A stretch of 64,000 nt of DNA from Trichoplax adhaerens (GCF_000150275.1 NW_002060972.1:376500-440499); one strand, 5' to 3'; positions 49,401-59,619 are shown, counted from the stretch's first letter. The notes: generated from the sequence alone by a model not told the origin. Program-made: numbers and translations.

Positions 49401-51977
49401 GTAGATAGATTGTTGACATTTTCTAGTTGTTTTCTTAACTGCAGACATATTATGGAACATGATTAATTCGATAGCATTTATTATATTTTGATAGAAAGGA
49501 CGATGGATCAAAAATAACTTTAACCAGCTGAATAATATTGACAAGGAATATTTTACTTACTTGCGCTGGATTAACTTCTGCTAAGATCGCGGGATCACTA
49601 CGTTCGACAGCTTCTAGGCACCTTTGTAAAGCTTCTCGACAGAAATTGCTGCGTAAAAATGCACCCTCTATTGACAATAGTTGTACAAAATATATGGAAA
49701 CATAACAAACTCCAAGTTAGAATTAAGAATGAATTGATTGACCAATTGCAATTTCAGTAAGCCTGGGTAAATGATTACAACCGATTGTAACAAATGATTA
49801 ACCTGCATAAAACAGACATAGTTCGGTTTGATGCAAAGATAATTCACAAATGGACTTGCTCAGGCAATGATTTGATAGAGAAAATTCTAGCCATATACGA
49901 GATGGACACTCTTGGGCTTCAATTTTGTCATGCTGTGCTTTACCAGTATTTAACTCGATTAAGGATGCTTTACATAGTTGTTGAATAACGGGCCAGAAAT
50001 TGCCGCCACCAACCTAACATCATTACAGATAGTCAATTGTTGTTATTATGGTACGTGTCTATTGCAATTTACTAGTCGTAGTAGTGGCGAGATATCTGAT
50101 AGCAGTTTCAAGTAGAAGGTTACTGCAATAGCAAATTTGAAACATTCGCATTTTTTTTACGATGTTCCAATTTGGATAACATCAATACAATGTGGTACTA
50201 TAAAGTCAATGCTATTTATACTGTAAATTGGCTGCATGTTATGATTCTTACTTCAAGACTGTATCAGCATTGGCCACCTCAATCAAGTGCAATTATTATT
50301 TGATTTAGACTATCCATCAGTACTGAAAATATCAACCGGTTATCACAGCCTTAAATCGTCATAACAATAACAACTATCAACGATGGCTGTGAATGAATAC
50401 TATGTTAAACAAGCGTTGCTAATGTCATACAGTCTGCCAATAGCAACAACACAGATGTCTTTCGAGTGAGAAAGAAGCTTGGCAGGTATACATAGGAAAG
50501 ATTACAAGTGATAAAGTCAAGATGATGGCATACGTCTAGGTAGATGTACGCTATATATGTTTCTGTATCAATGATCAATACTCGTCTAAGATTGTAGATA
50601 TTACAATCCTTTGGCCTTGGCTTATTTGTGTATGTACATTGAGTGTACCGAGTGTGCACTACACTGTACATCTATGGCCTATAAATACTGTCGTAAGTCT
50701 AGGGATATCTCAGATTTACATGGGTATATTGCAAACTAGCATGATAATACAGTATTATTTTACTAGCAGGTACGTCTATTTTAATTATCACTGGGGACAA
50801 TGATACTGCAGATTGATAGTATGGTAGTTATAACTGGTATGTTTGACTTTATACTTTGTTGATGGAAAGAAATGATACCTGTTAGGGTATCAACAGACAC
50901 ACGATATTGTATCCAATTAAGAACAGGTTTCCATTGATGGAATCATACAAATTGATTGATGTACTATAGGATATGTCATCAGTGAACGAAGTCAACGATT
51001 AGAAATTACTTTCGGTTCGATTGTAGACTCGCCTACAGCATAAGACGTCCATTTTCCTAGAACTGACTATGCTATTACAATCAATACACTCCATGTATTC
51101 CATATTCTCCAGTGGATGAATTGCAGCTTATTGACACGCTCGATTGGTATATTGCATCCAATGCCATACTAGGCGTTATTCTTGACAGTTTGATGCAGTA
51201 TGATTGGGCCCAAATTATAATCACAAGATTAATTATTAAGGTGTCCGGGCTTGGAGCGAGATGAGATCAAGTAACTTGTCAAGTCAATGGATTCAACATA
51301 ATTTATAAACATGGACAATTTTTACTAGGAGATAATGATGTTGAAGCCTCGATCCCATCGGTATGGTCTAGTAGAAGTGTTTGTCGTGTAAGGCTTTACT
51401 CGATATTGATGTGCAAGCATATGAAATCGATGCAAGATTACTTTAATTCAATCGTGCTCACAATGAAATCGATTAGTACTACTACAGTAATATCAGGCAC
51501 AACATCATCATCCATTGTTGATTAGTAAAGTCAATGAAATGGAATGTTGATCCCTAACTGTCTCAAGTATGTCATGATAAACCCGTGGAATGGCATCATG
51601 ATTATAACGTATTACAACATGGTGAAAATATTGTCAACATCATCCAATACAAACAGCATAGTTTAGCTGTAGTCTAATCTGGTGAAATGCCTATCAGCTT
51701 AACCACTATTCTCTATAAGGGTAGACTGTATCGTGTATAGAAGAGTATAGGTCATGAACAAACTGGAGTGTCCATGTTGTTTACGCGTGGAATACTAAGT
51801 CTTTCTTACTTGTAATTGATGCTGAAATAAATCTTGTATATTATCTGATAGACGTTTTAAGCCACCATAAGTGGAAAAGATATTGCAATGATCAGATGAT
51901 AATAGGCTTTCCACCGTATTTTTCACGCGAACAAGCAGAGAATAACATTGCTTGTTGGCATAATGTTGAGCCGCCAT
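44778..51977 (-). CDS. RUBCN: Rubicon: RUN and cysteine-rich autophagy regulator (full gene, 19 exons)
   Basis: Rubicon binds the Beclin1-UVRAG-VPS34 complex and RAB7 on endosomes, restraining autophagosome and endosome maturation and promoting LC3-associated phagocytosis. Exons on the minus strand: 51977-51810, 50013-49803, 49667-49561, 49438-48277, 47587-47466, 47346-47296, 47151-47074, 47007-46980, 46873-46847, 46752-46642, 46547-46509, 46439-46195, 46115-46042, 45950-45886, 45797-45562, 45457-45317, 45223-45149, 45050-44960, 44854-44778. They total 3108 nt with every phase matching: 1035 residues, close to human (about 970). Order: RUN domain (about 15-155), Ser/Asn-rich linker, the [10 protein letters not shown] motif, an acidic region, then the Rubicon homology zinc domain (about 785-1035). 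All introns are GT...AG except one GC...AG. Having both RUN and the ENAH motif argues for Rubicon rather than Pacer (no RUN) or PLEKHM1. Confidence 0.93.
46509..47587 (-). CDS. RUBCN: Rubicon exons 5-11: central PI3K-complex region
   Basis: Exon 6 (51 nt) encodes [17 protein letters not shown], nearly the same as human ENAHFSISESLIAAIE; this segment lies in the region mapped as contacting the VPS34 complex. Exon 5 precedes it ([11 protein letters not shown]). Exon 7 carries the acidic [12 protein letters not shown], comparable to the Glu-rich stretch of human Rubicon. Exons 8-11 are small (28, 27, 111 and 39 nt), Ser-rich and all joined in phase 1, so exons 9, 10 or 11 could be skipped without changing the frame. 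The boundaries of exon 11 are the least certain, as a second donor lies ten bases downstream. Confidence 0.8.
48277..49438 (-). CDS. RUBCN: Rubicon exon 4: Ser/Asn-rich linker
   Basis: This 1162-nt exon follows the RUN domain. The frame runs from [11 protein letters not shown] to SPKQKKG and is low-complexity, rich in Ser, Asn, Thr and Asp. It has many potential phosphorylation sites (RRSFSYD, RKRSVF, KSQPW), as in the middle of human Rubicon. Sequence conservation is poor; assignment rests on phase and position. It ends in phase 1 at GTATGT. Confidence 0.88.
49561..51977 (-). CDS. RUBCN: Rubicon exons 1-3: RUN domain
   Basis: Exon 1 starts [10 protein letters not shown] and reads [11 protein letters not shown]...STYGGLKRL, matching human LKTTVEGLVST...SKYGGLERL. 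After a 1.8-kb intron, exon 2 carries [13 protein letters not shown] and [14 protein letters not shown] (human LWLQHSLQYHCLS). Exon 3 carries [19 protein letters not shown] (human MLQCLEAVEQNNPRLL). RUN domains bind small GTPases. The start is the ATG at 51977: the frame upstream is closed by TGA codons inside the AGTC microsatellite. Confidence 0.92.
50014..51809 (-). other. Rubicon intron 1
   Basis: By far the longest intron of the gene (1.8 kb; most others are 80-700 bp), visibly less AT-rich than the rest of the window. GTAAGA donor, TGTTAG acceptor. No conserved domain was recognised in any frame. Confidence 0.75.
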
Positions 51978-51981
51978 CTTG
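51968..51981 (-). promoter_or_regulatory. YY1-like element over Rubicon start codon
   Basis: On the minus strand the start context reads CAAGATGGCGGCTC. This contains AAGATGGCGGC, the exact YY1 consensus known from mammalian 5' UTR and start-codon positions, and is also a strong Kozak context (A at -3, G at +4). Confidence 0.45.
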
Positions 51982-51991
51982 CCATTCTCCA

Positions 51992-52010
51992 AGTCAGTCA
52001 GTCAGTCAGT
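51992..52010. repeat. AGTC microsatellite
   Basis: About four and a half AGTC units directly upstream of the Rubicon start codon, in its presumed 5' UTR or core promoter. Read on the minus strand the run contains stop codons that close the frame above the start ATG. Confidence 0.8.
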
Positions 52011-52110
52011 GTCTATGGTGTCGTTTGCCAGTGCCGATCACAGTCCTATGACCAACATGACGATGACAAGTGTACCCAGTACGGTGTCCACTTGTCAGTT
52101 GATGCGCAGA

Positions 52111-52118
52111 TGACGTCA
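52111..52118. promoter_or_regulatory. CRE palindrome
   Basis: A perfect TGACGTCA, the CREB/ATF-family binding site, lies 134 bp upstream of the Rubicon ATG, a typical distance for a functional CRE. Confidence 0.5.
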
Positions 52119-52359
52119 ACAAGGTTTACTACAGTACAGTGTCGTCGTTGTACACTGTACAACACATGACTGTACTCTCGGTCTTCATGGTTGATGACAA
52201 GCCTTCTGAACAAGCTTGCCACTAAAGCACAAGGTATTCGAACATAGCCGTGTATTCCAGCTGATGACCATGGCCAAGATGTCCATTATTGGCAAAAAGG
52301 ATGTCACCGTGAATGAATTTTGTCAGAGAATTTTTGGACAGACAGATTACAGTACTGTC

Positions 52360-53290
52360 CTCTACAGTGTACACTGTACAGTACTGTAGAACGAGCGTGG
52401 TGTCTACTGCGCATGTGGAGTCCAGTACAACCTGGAACGGAACAGAAAGAGTGTGCTTGCTTACTGTATCTGCTGGTACTGTAGCTGAGCATGTGCAATG
52501 GTGAAATGTGCATGCGTACCGCACTGTACTGTTTTGTGTATCATTGAAATAGGCCATCTCTCCGTCTCTCCGTTCCTTTCCTGGGGTATACACTATACAA
52601 CTGTACAGTACAGTATAGCGTTATTATCTTCCCTTTCAGTTTGTCCTATACAGTACAGTACACTGTACACTCAGTGTACAGTACTGTGCTATTCTGTGTA
52701 TCATAGAAATAGGCAATCTCGCCGTTCCTTTCCTGGGGTATACTGTACACTGTACAGCGTTATTACCTTCCCTTTCAGTTCGTACTACTGTATACTGTAC
52801 ACTAGTATACTGTACTGTGCTATTCTGTCTATCATTGAAATATGCAATCTCTCCGTTCCTTTCCTGGGGTATACGTCGTACTGTACACTGTACAGTACGA
52901 CGTTATTATCTTCCCTTGCAGTTTGTACAGTACTATGCTGTTCTGTGTATCATTGAAATACTGTAGGCAATCTCTCCGTTCCGTTCCTTTCATGGGTACA
53001 GTATACAGTACAGTACAGTACAGTACAGTACAGTATAGTACTGTACACTGTACAGTACGCTATTGTCGATTTTCTTGTAGTTAGCTCAGCCACCTCAGCC
53101 CATTCCAGGGACTTCAAGAGAAATTCTTCTTACAGTACTCAAAAAGTACTGTATACAGTACCCAATAAACTGGAATTGTACTGTACACTGTACGCTATTG
53201 TCGATTTTCTTGTAGTTAGCTCAGCCACCTCAGCCCATTCCAGCGACTTGAAGAGAAATTCTTCTTACTCAAGTCTACAGTCTTCAGTAG
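52360..53290. repeat. TGTAC-palindrome satellite array
   Basis: The array is built from four diverged modules plus two terminal copies of another block. The first module type reads TGTRTATCATTGAAATA, a CTCTCCGTTCCTTTCCTGGGG segment, a palindromic block made of CTGTACACTGTACAG-type strings, then TTATTATCTTCCCTTTCAG. Its TGTGTA anchor recurs at about 52535, 52695, 52826 and 52944. A (CAGTA)6 run lies at 53006-53035. A 78-bp block then occurs twice, at 53056-53133 and 53191-53268, with two mismatches. Almost every joint is a self-complementary GTAC string, so the region can form many hairpins. No terminal target duplication or transposase was seen. Confidence 0.85.
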
Positions 53291-53304
53291 ATATAAACTG
53301 TACT

Positions 53305-53526
53305 CTACTTTAAATCAACTTTTGTAATATTACATCCTTCGTTGATATGAAATAGGAAAGTAGTAATATTGACTAAACCTTCATCTACCAGCACATAGAA
53401 TATAAAATCATTTTCATTGCAATAACGCAAGTCGATTTTCGATATCGAAATTCGAAAACGAAGGTAAACATGCTGTACAGTTGAACATTCGCTCGATCTA
53501 TCCAAGCGATCAATAAATACGTCCAT
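53305..53526 (-). CDS. Unrecognised 73-codon ORF (weak)
   Basis: ATG at 53526-53524 with G at +4, running to TAG. The frame reads MDVFIDRLDRSSE, then VYLRFRISISKIDLRYC and FYVLVDEGLVNITTFLFHI, alternating hydrophobic/polar as in beta strands. It abuts the satellite array. No family is recognised and it could be chance in a less AT-rich stretch. Confidence 0.2.
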   Translation of the reverse strand: MDVFIDRLDRSSECSTVQHVYLRFRISISKIDLRYCNENDFIFYVLVDEGLVNITTFLFHINEGCNITKVDLK

Positions 53527-55628
53527 TGGTGTATCAACATGAACACCAGATTAAGGATAATAACAGCACCATCAGATCTTCCAGCTATCTTGGAGATGAC
53601 AGTATGTGCCTAGCTAATGGACGTCTTTTACGAACAAGTGAAGACCACTTTTTCAGTTCGTTAATCGCTTAGCTGGTCAACTAGTTTGTCAATTGCTATT
53701 CAATTGTCAAGACGATAATCGTTGGTGGTGATTAAGATTTCTTCAGTAATAAATAGTAGTCAATCTCGGACTATCTCGTTTACACTATCGTTGACGCCAT
53801 CATTATACCATAGTATTCGGTCGTTGGAACTGAATGATAGAGTGATATAGCGAATCTCGCCTGTAGAAGTTAGGCGTTCTTCATAAACATTGGCGTATGT
53901 AGACTAATTTGTCTCTAGTGGCGTATCACACATAGAAATCACCTTCGACTTAATGCATGGCAAAGTGTATCTGCAATGATAATAAATCACAGTAAACCTT
54001 TGCATTATCTTCACCGTGCTATTGATAGATTAGTATACACTATTTCTTTCACGGTATACAGTGGGTCTTACAAATACAGCCAGCTAGTCATGATGCCCTT
54101 TCCAAGCAGTCAAGAAGCTACGGTAGGACAAGTCTGCTTTAGTCGTCTCTCCAATTCGCAAATCTTCATCACGCCTACTGTACTGCACCTACTGTTCCAC
54201 TAGTATGCCACTTGGACCAGTATTATGATATGTACTGTACTAGACGATTATACGAGTATTACTGCGCTCTCGCAAAGATTACTTGTCTGCCTCCAACTAC
54301 CCCACGAAAGAAGTTTCCTGCTATCGCTACTGGCCTGCCAATAATTGATTCAACGTTCAATAACGAGCTTCCTCCTTAGGTACCATTAAGATTCTTGGAA
54401 AGAAGATTGTGCTAATATTATATCGATTCGAATTGGTATTGCAATCTTAGTGTCAATTGTCATGCTTAAAATGATATCTTAAACATGTTGTCAGCAAAGT
54501 CAACTCGATCTCTTTAATTAGAATGAATGGACTAGCTCAGGGACTAGCCAGTCAAAATTCCTTAATGCAAGAATAATTACTACCAATGCTGTGAAGAAAT
54601 AAGATATTTCAGTGGATTTCAATACTACAGAATGGAAACGGATAGACGTTGCGTGATTTAGAACAGCTGATAACACAACTAAGAAATACTGTGTTACATG
54701 AATAGGAGTTGAAACTTGGCGATATTTTGGTGCAACAGTAGAAAGTAGATAAAACGATCGTGCAACTGGTCATCGCTCGATAAGATTAAATTCAGTTCAA
54801 TAGCCTATTCTACAGTACTTCTGAAAACGAGTAGTTAGGATGATTTAGAATCTAGATCCGCTAGTTCATCAATTACGTTATGCGGTTGCGGTAGAAATCG
54901 TATGTAACGGAATTGTCAAGGGATAGTAGTCTGCAGCAACAAAATGAACTCTTGTATGTATTTTTACTCCTCTACTATGGATGACATCCGAGAATCAGTT
55001 CAATTTAACAGTACTGTAGATAGTTGTCGACAAGAGCACTAAATTATCAATATTCGATTAATCATTGATGCCGTTGCTCTTAGTAGCATTGTCGTTATGT
55101 TCACGCTGCAATATTTACTGATGCAATCCTACGATAGAATGAAGTAGGTTTACTGTAGACTACTCATCAATATTTAGATAAGGTTCCTTATCTTGACATA
55201 TTAAGATGTTAGTAATGTCTTATTTCACTTCACTTCCTTCATTTTCCTACACCAACATAGTATGATTGACTTAAACAGGTTATTGATGCTTAAGCGATAC
55301 TTTTAAATCGATAAATTACTACAATGAAGGGCTCTGGAGTTAACGATAAGGCTGTGAGGAGGTTTACGATTTGGATTAGTTTGATCTTGTTACTCGTTGA
55401 TAACATGTCCGTTTGCTAATAGTTTTGCGTTTATATCATTCGTCGATAGCTTTATGTTTTTCTGATTTAGTAAAATAGATTCAATCGCTGGATTTACATG
55501 TTTATCGTTATACTCTAATAACACAGTAGCAGTTATCATTTAAGTTAATTGAGTATAATAATTTTTAATATCCTTATCACTAATAATTGACTTGTGAATT
55601 GATTGTAGTAAAGGACCGCGAAACAGAA
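53527..55628. other. Spacer upstream of PUDP
   Basis: Divergent intergenic DNA between Rubicon and PUDP, less AT-rich than the window average up to about 55 kb. A 75-codon frame (53976-54203, +) is present but not supported as a gene. No TATA box stands out near the PUDP start. Confidence 0.5.
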
Positions 55629-55680
55629 ATGTTACCTAAAATTACACACGTCATCTTTGACATGGATGGATTGCTATTAG
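55629..55680 (+). CDS. PUDP: PUDP exon 1: catalytic DxD motif
   Basis: The exon encodes MLPKITHVIFDMDGLLL plus the first base of Asp18. The donor is GTAACA. Splitting just after DMDGLLL separates the nucleophile strand from the cap domain by a 1.2-kb intron. Confidence 0.92.
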
Positions 55681-57726
55681 GTAACATAATTTTCATATGT
55701 GCTAATATTGCACATAAAATGCAGTAATTGCTAATATTAACTAGATATGAAAGAATCCGAATAGAACTTGTATTCCTTGCTGAACTCCAATTATGACATG
55801 ATGGTGTTCTCCTATGCACCATCACACCTACGACTATAGTTTATTCTGATGATGTACTACATTACGTTCAATGATAACAGCTCTCTTATTCTTAATTTTT
55901 ACGCTAATATTTGTTATACAGAAGAGAGTTGCAGGCTATGATAGGATACCGTAAGGGATTCGTGTATAAAAGAATGAGGCAATATTCAGCCTGATCGCAA
56001 AATATTTGTTAAATATTGAATAAACTTGAGTATTTTAGCATAATTTATAAATATTTGATAAACTGGTGTATCCAGGTGAATTAGATGACCGGCCATAGTA
56101 CTGCTTATTTAATTGCAAACTTGATAGGAAAACTAATCGTAGAATATTGACAATAGCAATGATTACTTGTTTTGTACGTTATGATATAGTTTCTCAATAA
56201 TACAGCAAGACTTCTGTTTCTTGTTGAACTTTATTTCATTAAAGCAGTTCTTTTACCCTATCTCTATAAATAGATGTTTATATTGTTTTTCAATTTAGCT
56301 TACATCATGATCTGTTTAGACGCATGCATTTGACTTGTTACAATCACAAGAAAAAAACTTCTATTCAACCTGCATTGGGCATGTAATGGTAATAGCAAAA
56401 GTATTATTTTTAGAGATAAGTTGGCACTTTTACGTTATAACGCTAAGGCTTCAGTGTTTTGCATATTATTATACTTACTGTCATTGTTTTAGCTCTTGGG
56501 TTAATAAGTATTCAGTAAGCCAGCTCCAACATCACTAGATCAGTACGTTGGCTGGCTTAACCTTTTTGTAGCAACTACTTCAAGTTTCATCATTTGCCCA
56601 AAAATAAGTTACTAACATATCTAGTATGATCAAGGAAATTATTGAACTTACAATTAGATTGCCCCAGTCGATCTAGCATGCTACGAAAAATTCAAATTTT
56701 AATCATTTTTGTGACAAACGTTATAAAATAAGAATTTGAGCTTATTGCTAGTGAGGTACATATATTAAATTTATTTTCCTGCCAATATATTGTAAATGCT
56801 TCGTTGGGTTTCGTTTCCACTATTTATTGGAAACTGTGCCGCGTCGTGTAGAATATGCTTGTTATGAAATAAATAATTCAGGAAAAATTTTTCCGTGACT
56901 CATAATTATGATAGATTCAGAGAGAATTTATACTGAAGTTACGCAAGAAATTGCTCAGAGATACGGTAAAAATTTTACTTGGGATATTAAAGTGCAATTA
57001 ATGGGTAGAACTCAAGCAAAATCCAATGAGATAGCTTTGAAATTAATGGATCTGCCAATGACACCAGAAGAATATGCAACAGAAACTAGAAGACTTCAGC
57101 AAGAAAAGTTTAAACATGTCGCTTTAATGCCTGGAGCGGAGCGCCTTGTTCGTCATTTACATCGTCATGGAATACCTATATGCGTTGCCTCTGGTTCGGC
57201 CAAATATAATTATGATATTAAAGTTACTAATTATCAAGACCTATTTGGGTTATTTCATCACGTAGTTCTGGGTTCTGATCCTGAAGTAAAGCGTTGCAAA
57301 CCAGACCCTGATGCATTTCTTGTGGCAGCTTCTCGATTTGATAATCCTCCGGCTGATCCAGGTAACTTCTTATGATCAGTTGCATTTATCCCTAGCTTTA
57401 AATTTGCAGGATGATTTATAATGAATGTATTGTTATACTTACGTGGATTGGCAGAGAATTATACACGTTTTCGAATCCTAGTCTTTATCTTTTAAACTTG
57501 TTAACTTTGTATTTTATTGTTGTTTTCGACAATTTGTAAAGAAAATGTACTAGTATTTGAAGATGCCGTACATGGGGTTGCTGCTAGTTGTGCTGCCAAA
57601 ATGCCCGTAGTGATGGTACCTGATCCGAGAATGGACCCCGAACATTTCAAGAAAGCAACCCTCGTTCTGAAATCACTAGAAGAATTTAAACCAGAAGAAT
57701 TTGGATTACCTCCGTTTGATGAATAG
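55629..57726 (+). CDS. PUDP: Pseudouridine-5'-phosphatase (full gene, 3 exons)
   Basis: This is a cytosolic HAD-superfamily phosphatase that hydrolyses pseudouridine 5'-monophosphate, a product of RNA breakdown, to pseudouridine and phosphate. Exons 55629-55680, 56915-57361 and 57542-57726 join in phase 1 each time to give 227 residues (human 228). HAD motif I is FDMDG with nucleophile D11 and acid D13; motif II is S110 in VASGS; motif III is K146 in RCKPDPD; motif IV is FEDAVHG with E173/D174. The cap domain lies between residues about 20 and 85. MPGAERL, HRHGIP, VLGSDPEV and the end FGLPPFDE match human MPGAEKL, RKHGIP, VLGDDPEV and FGLPSYE. The ATG is the first after an in-frame TAA at 55584. 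All catalytic residues are intact. Confidence 0.95.
55681..56914 (+). other. PUDP intron 1
   Basis: A 1.2-kb AT-rich intron from GTAACA to ATGATAG. Nothing coding was recognised. An ATG at 56908 inside its last bases opens the exon 2 frame but would give a product without the catalytic DMDG and is unlikely to be the start. Confidence 0.8.
56915..57361 (+). CDS. PUDP: PUDP exon 2: cap domain and motifs II-III
   Basis: The exon begins with the last two bases of Asp18, then SERIYTEVTQEIAQRYGKNF. It carries the four-helix cap, MPGAERL, VASGSAKYNYD and VLGSDPEVKRCKPDPDAFL. It ends CCA-G at the GTAACT donor (phase 1). Confidence 0.94.
57542..57726 (+). CDS. PUDP: PUDP exon 3: motif IV and C-terminus
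   Basis: The exon begins after ATTTGTAAAG, completing Glu167, and reads NVLVFEDAVHGVAASCAAKM, PVVMVPD and the conserved tail ATLVLKSLEEF. The preceding intron is 180 bp. Confidence 0.94.
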
Positions 57727-58078
57727 CATAAGGCATTAACATTGGACTGATGCTTGTTTCATCTTTGTTGTATGATATATACAATTACCATCGAAGCAAT
57801 GATTATAGAAACTAGATTGAAAGCAGTTTATGATAGACTTTTTGTTTATAATCAAATTAGATTCAAAAGTTTGTGTTTCTAGACGGTTACCGTACTATTT
57901 TGTCACACGCATGCCAATAGCACTAAATGAAAATGACTGTTTGTAGTATAAAGTGATTGTCGAGGGCGTAGTAACTTATTTTACCTGTTAAACTGATTAA
58001 AATATCACCTTGCTTATGGAATGACTCATTAACGTCAGTAGTTTAATACAGTATATGAACTCTTTGCAGTTTAAGGCA

Positions 58079-58084
58079 AATAAA
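58079..58084 (+). terminator. Polyadenylation signal candidate for PUDP
   Basis: First AATAAA on the plus strand after the PUDP stop, 353 bp downstream. Confidence 0.4.
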
Positions 58085-59176
58085 TGATATATTTTTTAGA
58101 AAGTCAAAATTGAAAATTATTCAGGAAATTCAGCACAGATTAACTAGGACTATTCAACAAACGTGATCATATTATTTTCCGTGAAAGCTTTTTTCTAACT
58201 AACTTTTGGATAATATACATTGAGAAGGATTGTGTTATTGAAATGATGAGCAAAACTGCATTAGCCAATTTCACTGGATTTAACCAATATGTCATTTTTA
58301 TTGTAGACTTCCTGTTTTTTACGCTGTGATGATCACAAGCGAATTTTTAATTTGTATTAAAAGCCTTTGATTAATAAGTATAGAGGCAATTTATTGACAG
58401 ATACAACTGCATAGAATATTCAAATCACCGCGTAACAATCGAAGGTCTGCATATAAAGATGCGCTACTCATCAAGAAATTATGGATCTTCTTTCTGTTGA
58501 TGATAGACACTGCTTAACTTTTAGTAGTTCCTTATGCTAATATGCTATTCTAAGGCTAAAAGGTGATCAACCGCAATCCTCCTGGGATTGATTTAGTTAT
58601 TTCTTTTGAGTCGCTTAACTTGTTCATTCCGACCATCAAGGCGATAATCATATAGTTAACTAATCAAGTTGGTCACAATCATATTGAATGTTCATGTTTG
58701 TTACTATTAAATCAGACCGAACTAAATCCATAGATTAGGCCTTTCTGGCAGTAGCATAAAAGTTCATCAGTTCAACGACTTTGGATAAAAAATCAATGTA
58801 GAATTTTAATGTTTATGGTGAATAATTAATTTATGCGTACCATTGCACGTTTCATAATTTTCATCGTCAATATGGCAGTTCATGATTATTTTATAATAAG
58901 CAGTGTTTAGCAAGACAATATTACAGTAACTTAAGTAAATCTAGTGCAAGCCTAAATAATATTGGAATGAGCTGAGTTATGCTAAGTCAAATAGAATTAA
59001 GACTAAAAAAAATCAAATAGAGTCATTGTATTATTGCGCGAAAAATATGATATATCAGGGTACTTACAGCTCGGCACTGACAAATATTTAAACCTACCAA
59101 TGAATTTTCTACTTAACGAAACAATCTAAAGAATTGTATCTCTTCTGCTTGCTTAAATAACAAATTTATAATATAG
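58085..59176. other. Intergenic DNA downstream of PUDP
   Basis: AT-rich sequence with no open frame worth reporting and no repeat that I noticed. Confidence 0.6.
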
Positions 59177-59619
59177 TGTCACGGTACGAACTACCGTGAA
59201 GAAATAGCCATCTAAATTTGGTTAATATAATATAGTGATAATATATTACAACTAGTTACTTACAGTAGGAATTATTCTAATTATAAATGTGTTACAGTAA
59301 ATTTAGTGCTGTGCTGTAATGTGCACTGAAATGATTCTGTGAATGGACGTATTGTAGTCAGACTGTGAAAAACTAGTTAGTAGATGTTCTCACCTAAGTA
59401 TTTTTATAAGATGACTTGTGAATGTTAGCTGCTGTAGAAGGGTATATAAGCCCGTCAGATAGTTGAATAAAGCAGTTCTCAATTGTCTAGTTGAGTTTAA
59501 CGCAGTATCAAAGGCGTCTAAATTCTTGTGAGGTAGTTAAGGGATACTGAATCCCGTAGACTATAGTAATTTAGAGATTTATTTTACGTTATCCTTTTCA
59601 CGAAGCTGGTTTTGTGACA
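59177..59619 (+). mobile_element. Solo LTR of a retrotransposon
   Basis: A 443-bp element starts TGTCAC and ends GTGACA, perfect 6-bp terminal inverted repeats of the TG...CA type. It is flanked by TATAG and TATAC, a 5-bp target duplication with one change. Inside, a TATATAAG box (59443) is followed 23 bp later by AATAAA (59466), the promoter plus polyadenylation arrangement of a short LTR R region. A small hairpin CACGGTA/TACCGTG is near the 5' end. No internal retroelement domain or second LTR lies in the window, so this is a solo LTR left by recombination. The 5-bp duplication suits Ty3/gypsy or Bel/Pao-type elements; the family is not determined. Confidence 0.7.

Noticed and set aside
49794-49988. 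64-codon plus-strand frame
   Set aside because: Antisense to Rubicon exon 2 (RUN domain).
52498-52956. 152-codon open frame on the plus strand, with shorter companions in the same area on both strands
   Set aside because: It runs through the satellite modules; the Tyr/Cys/Val-rich product simply reflects TGTAC repeats and has no start context or domain.
53976-54203. 75-codon plus-strand frame upstream of PUDP
   Set aside because: No family, no splice context; lies in the less AT-rich spacer where chance frames are longer.
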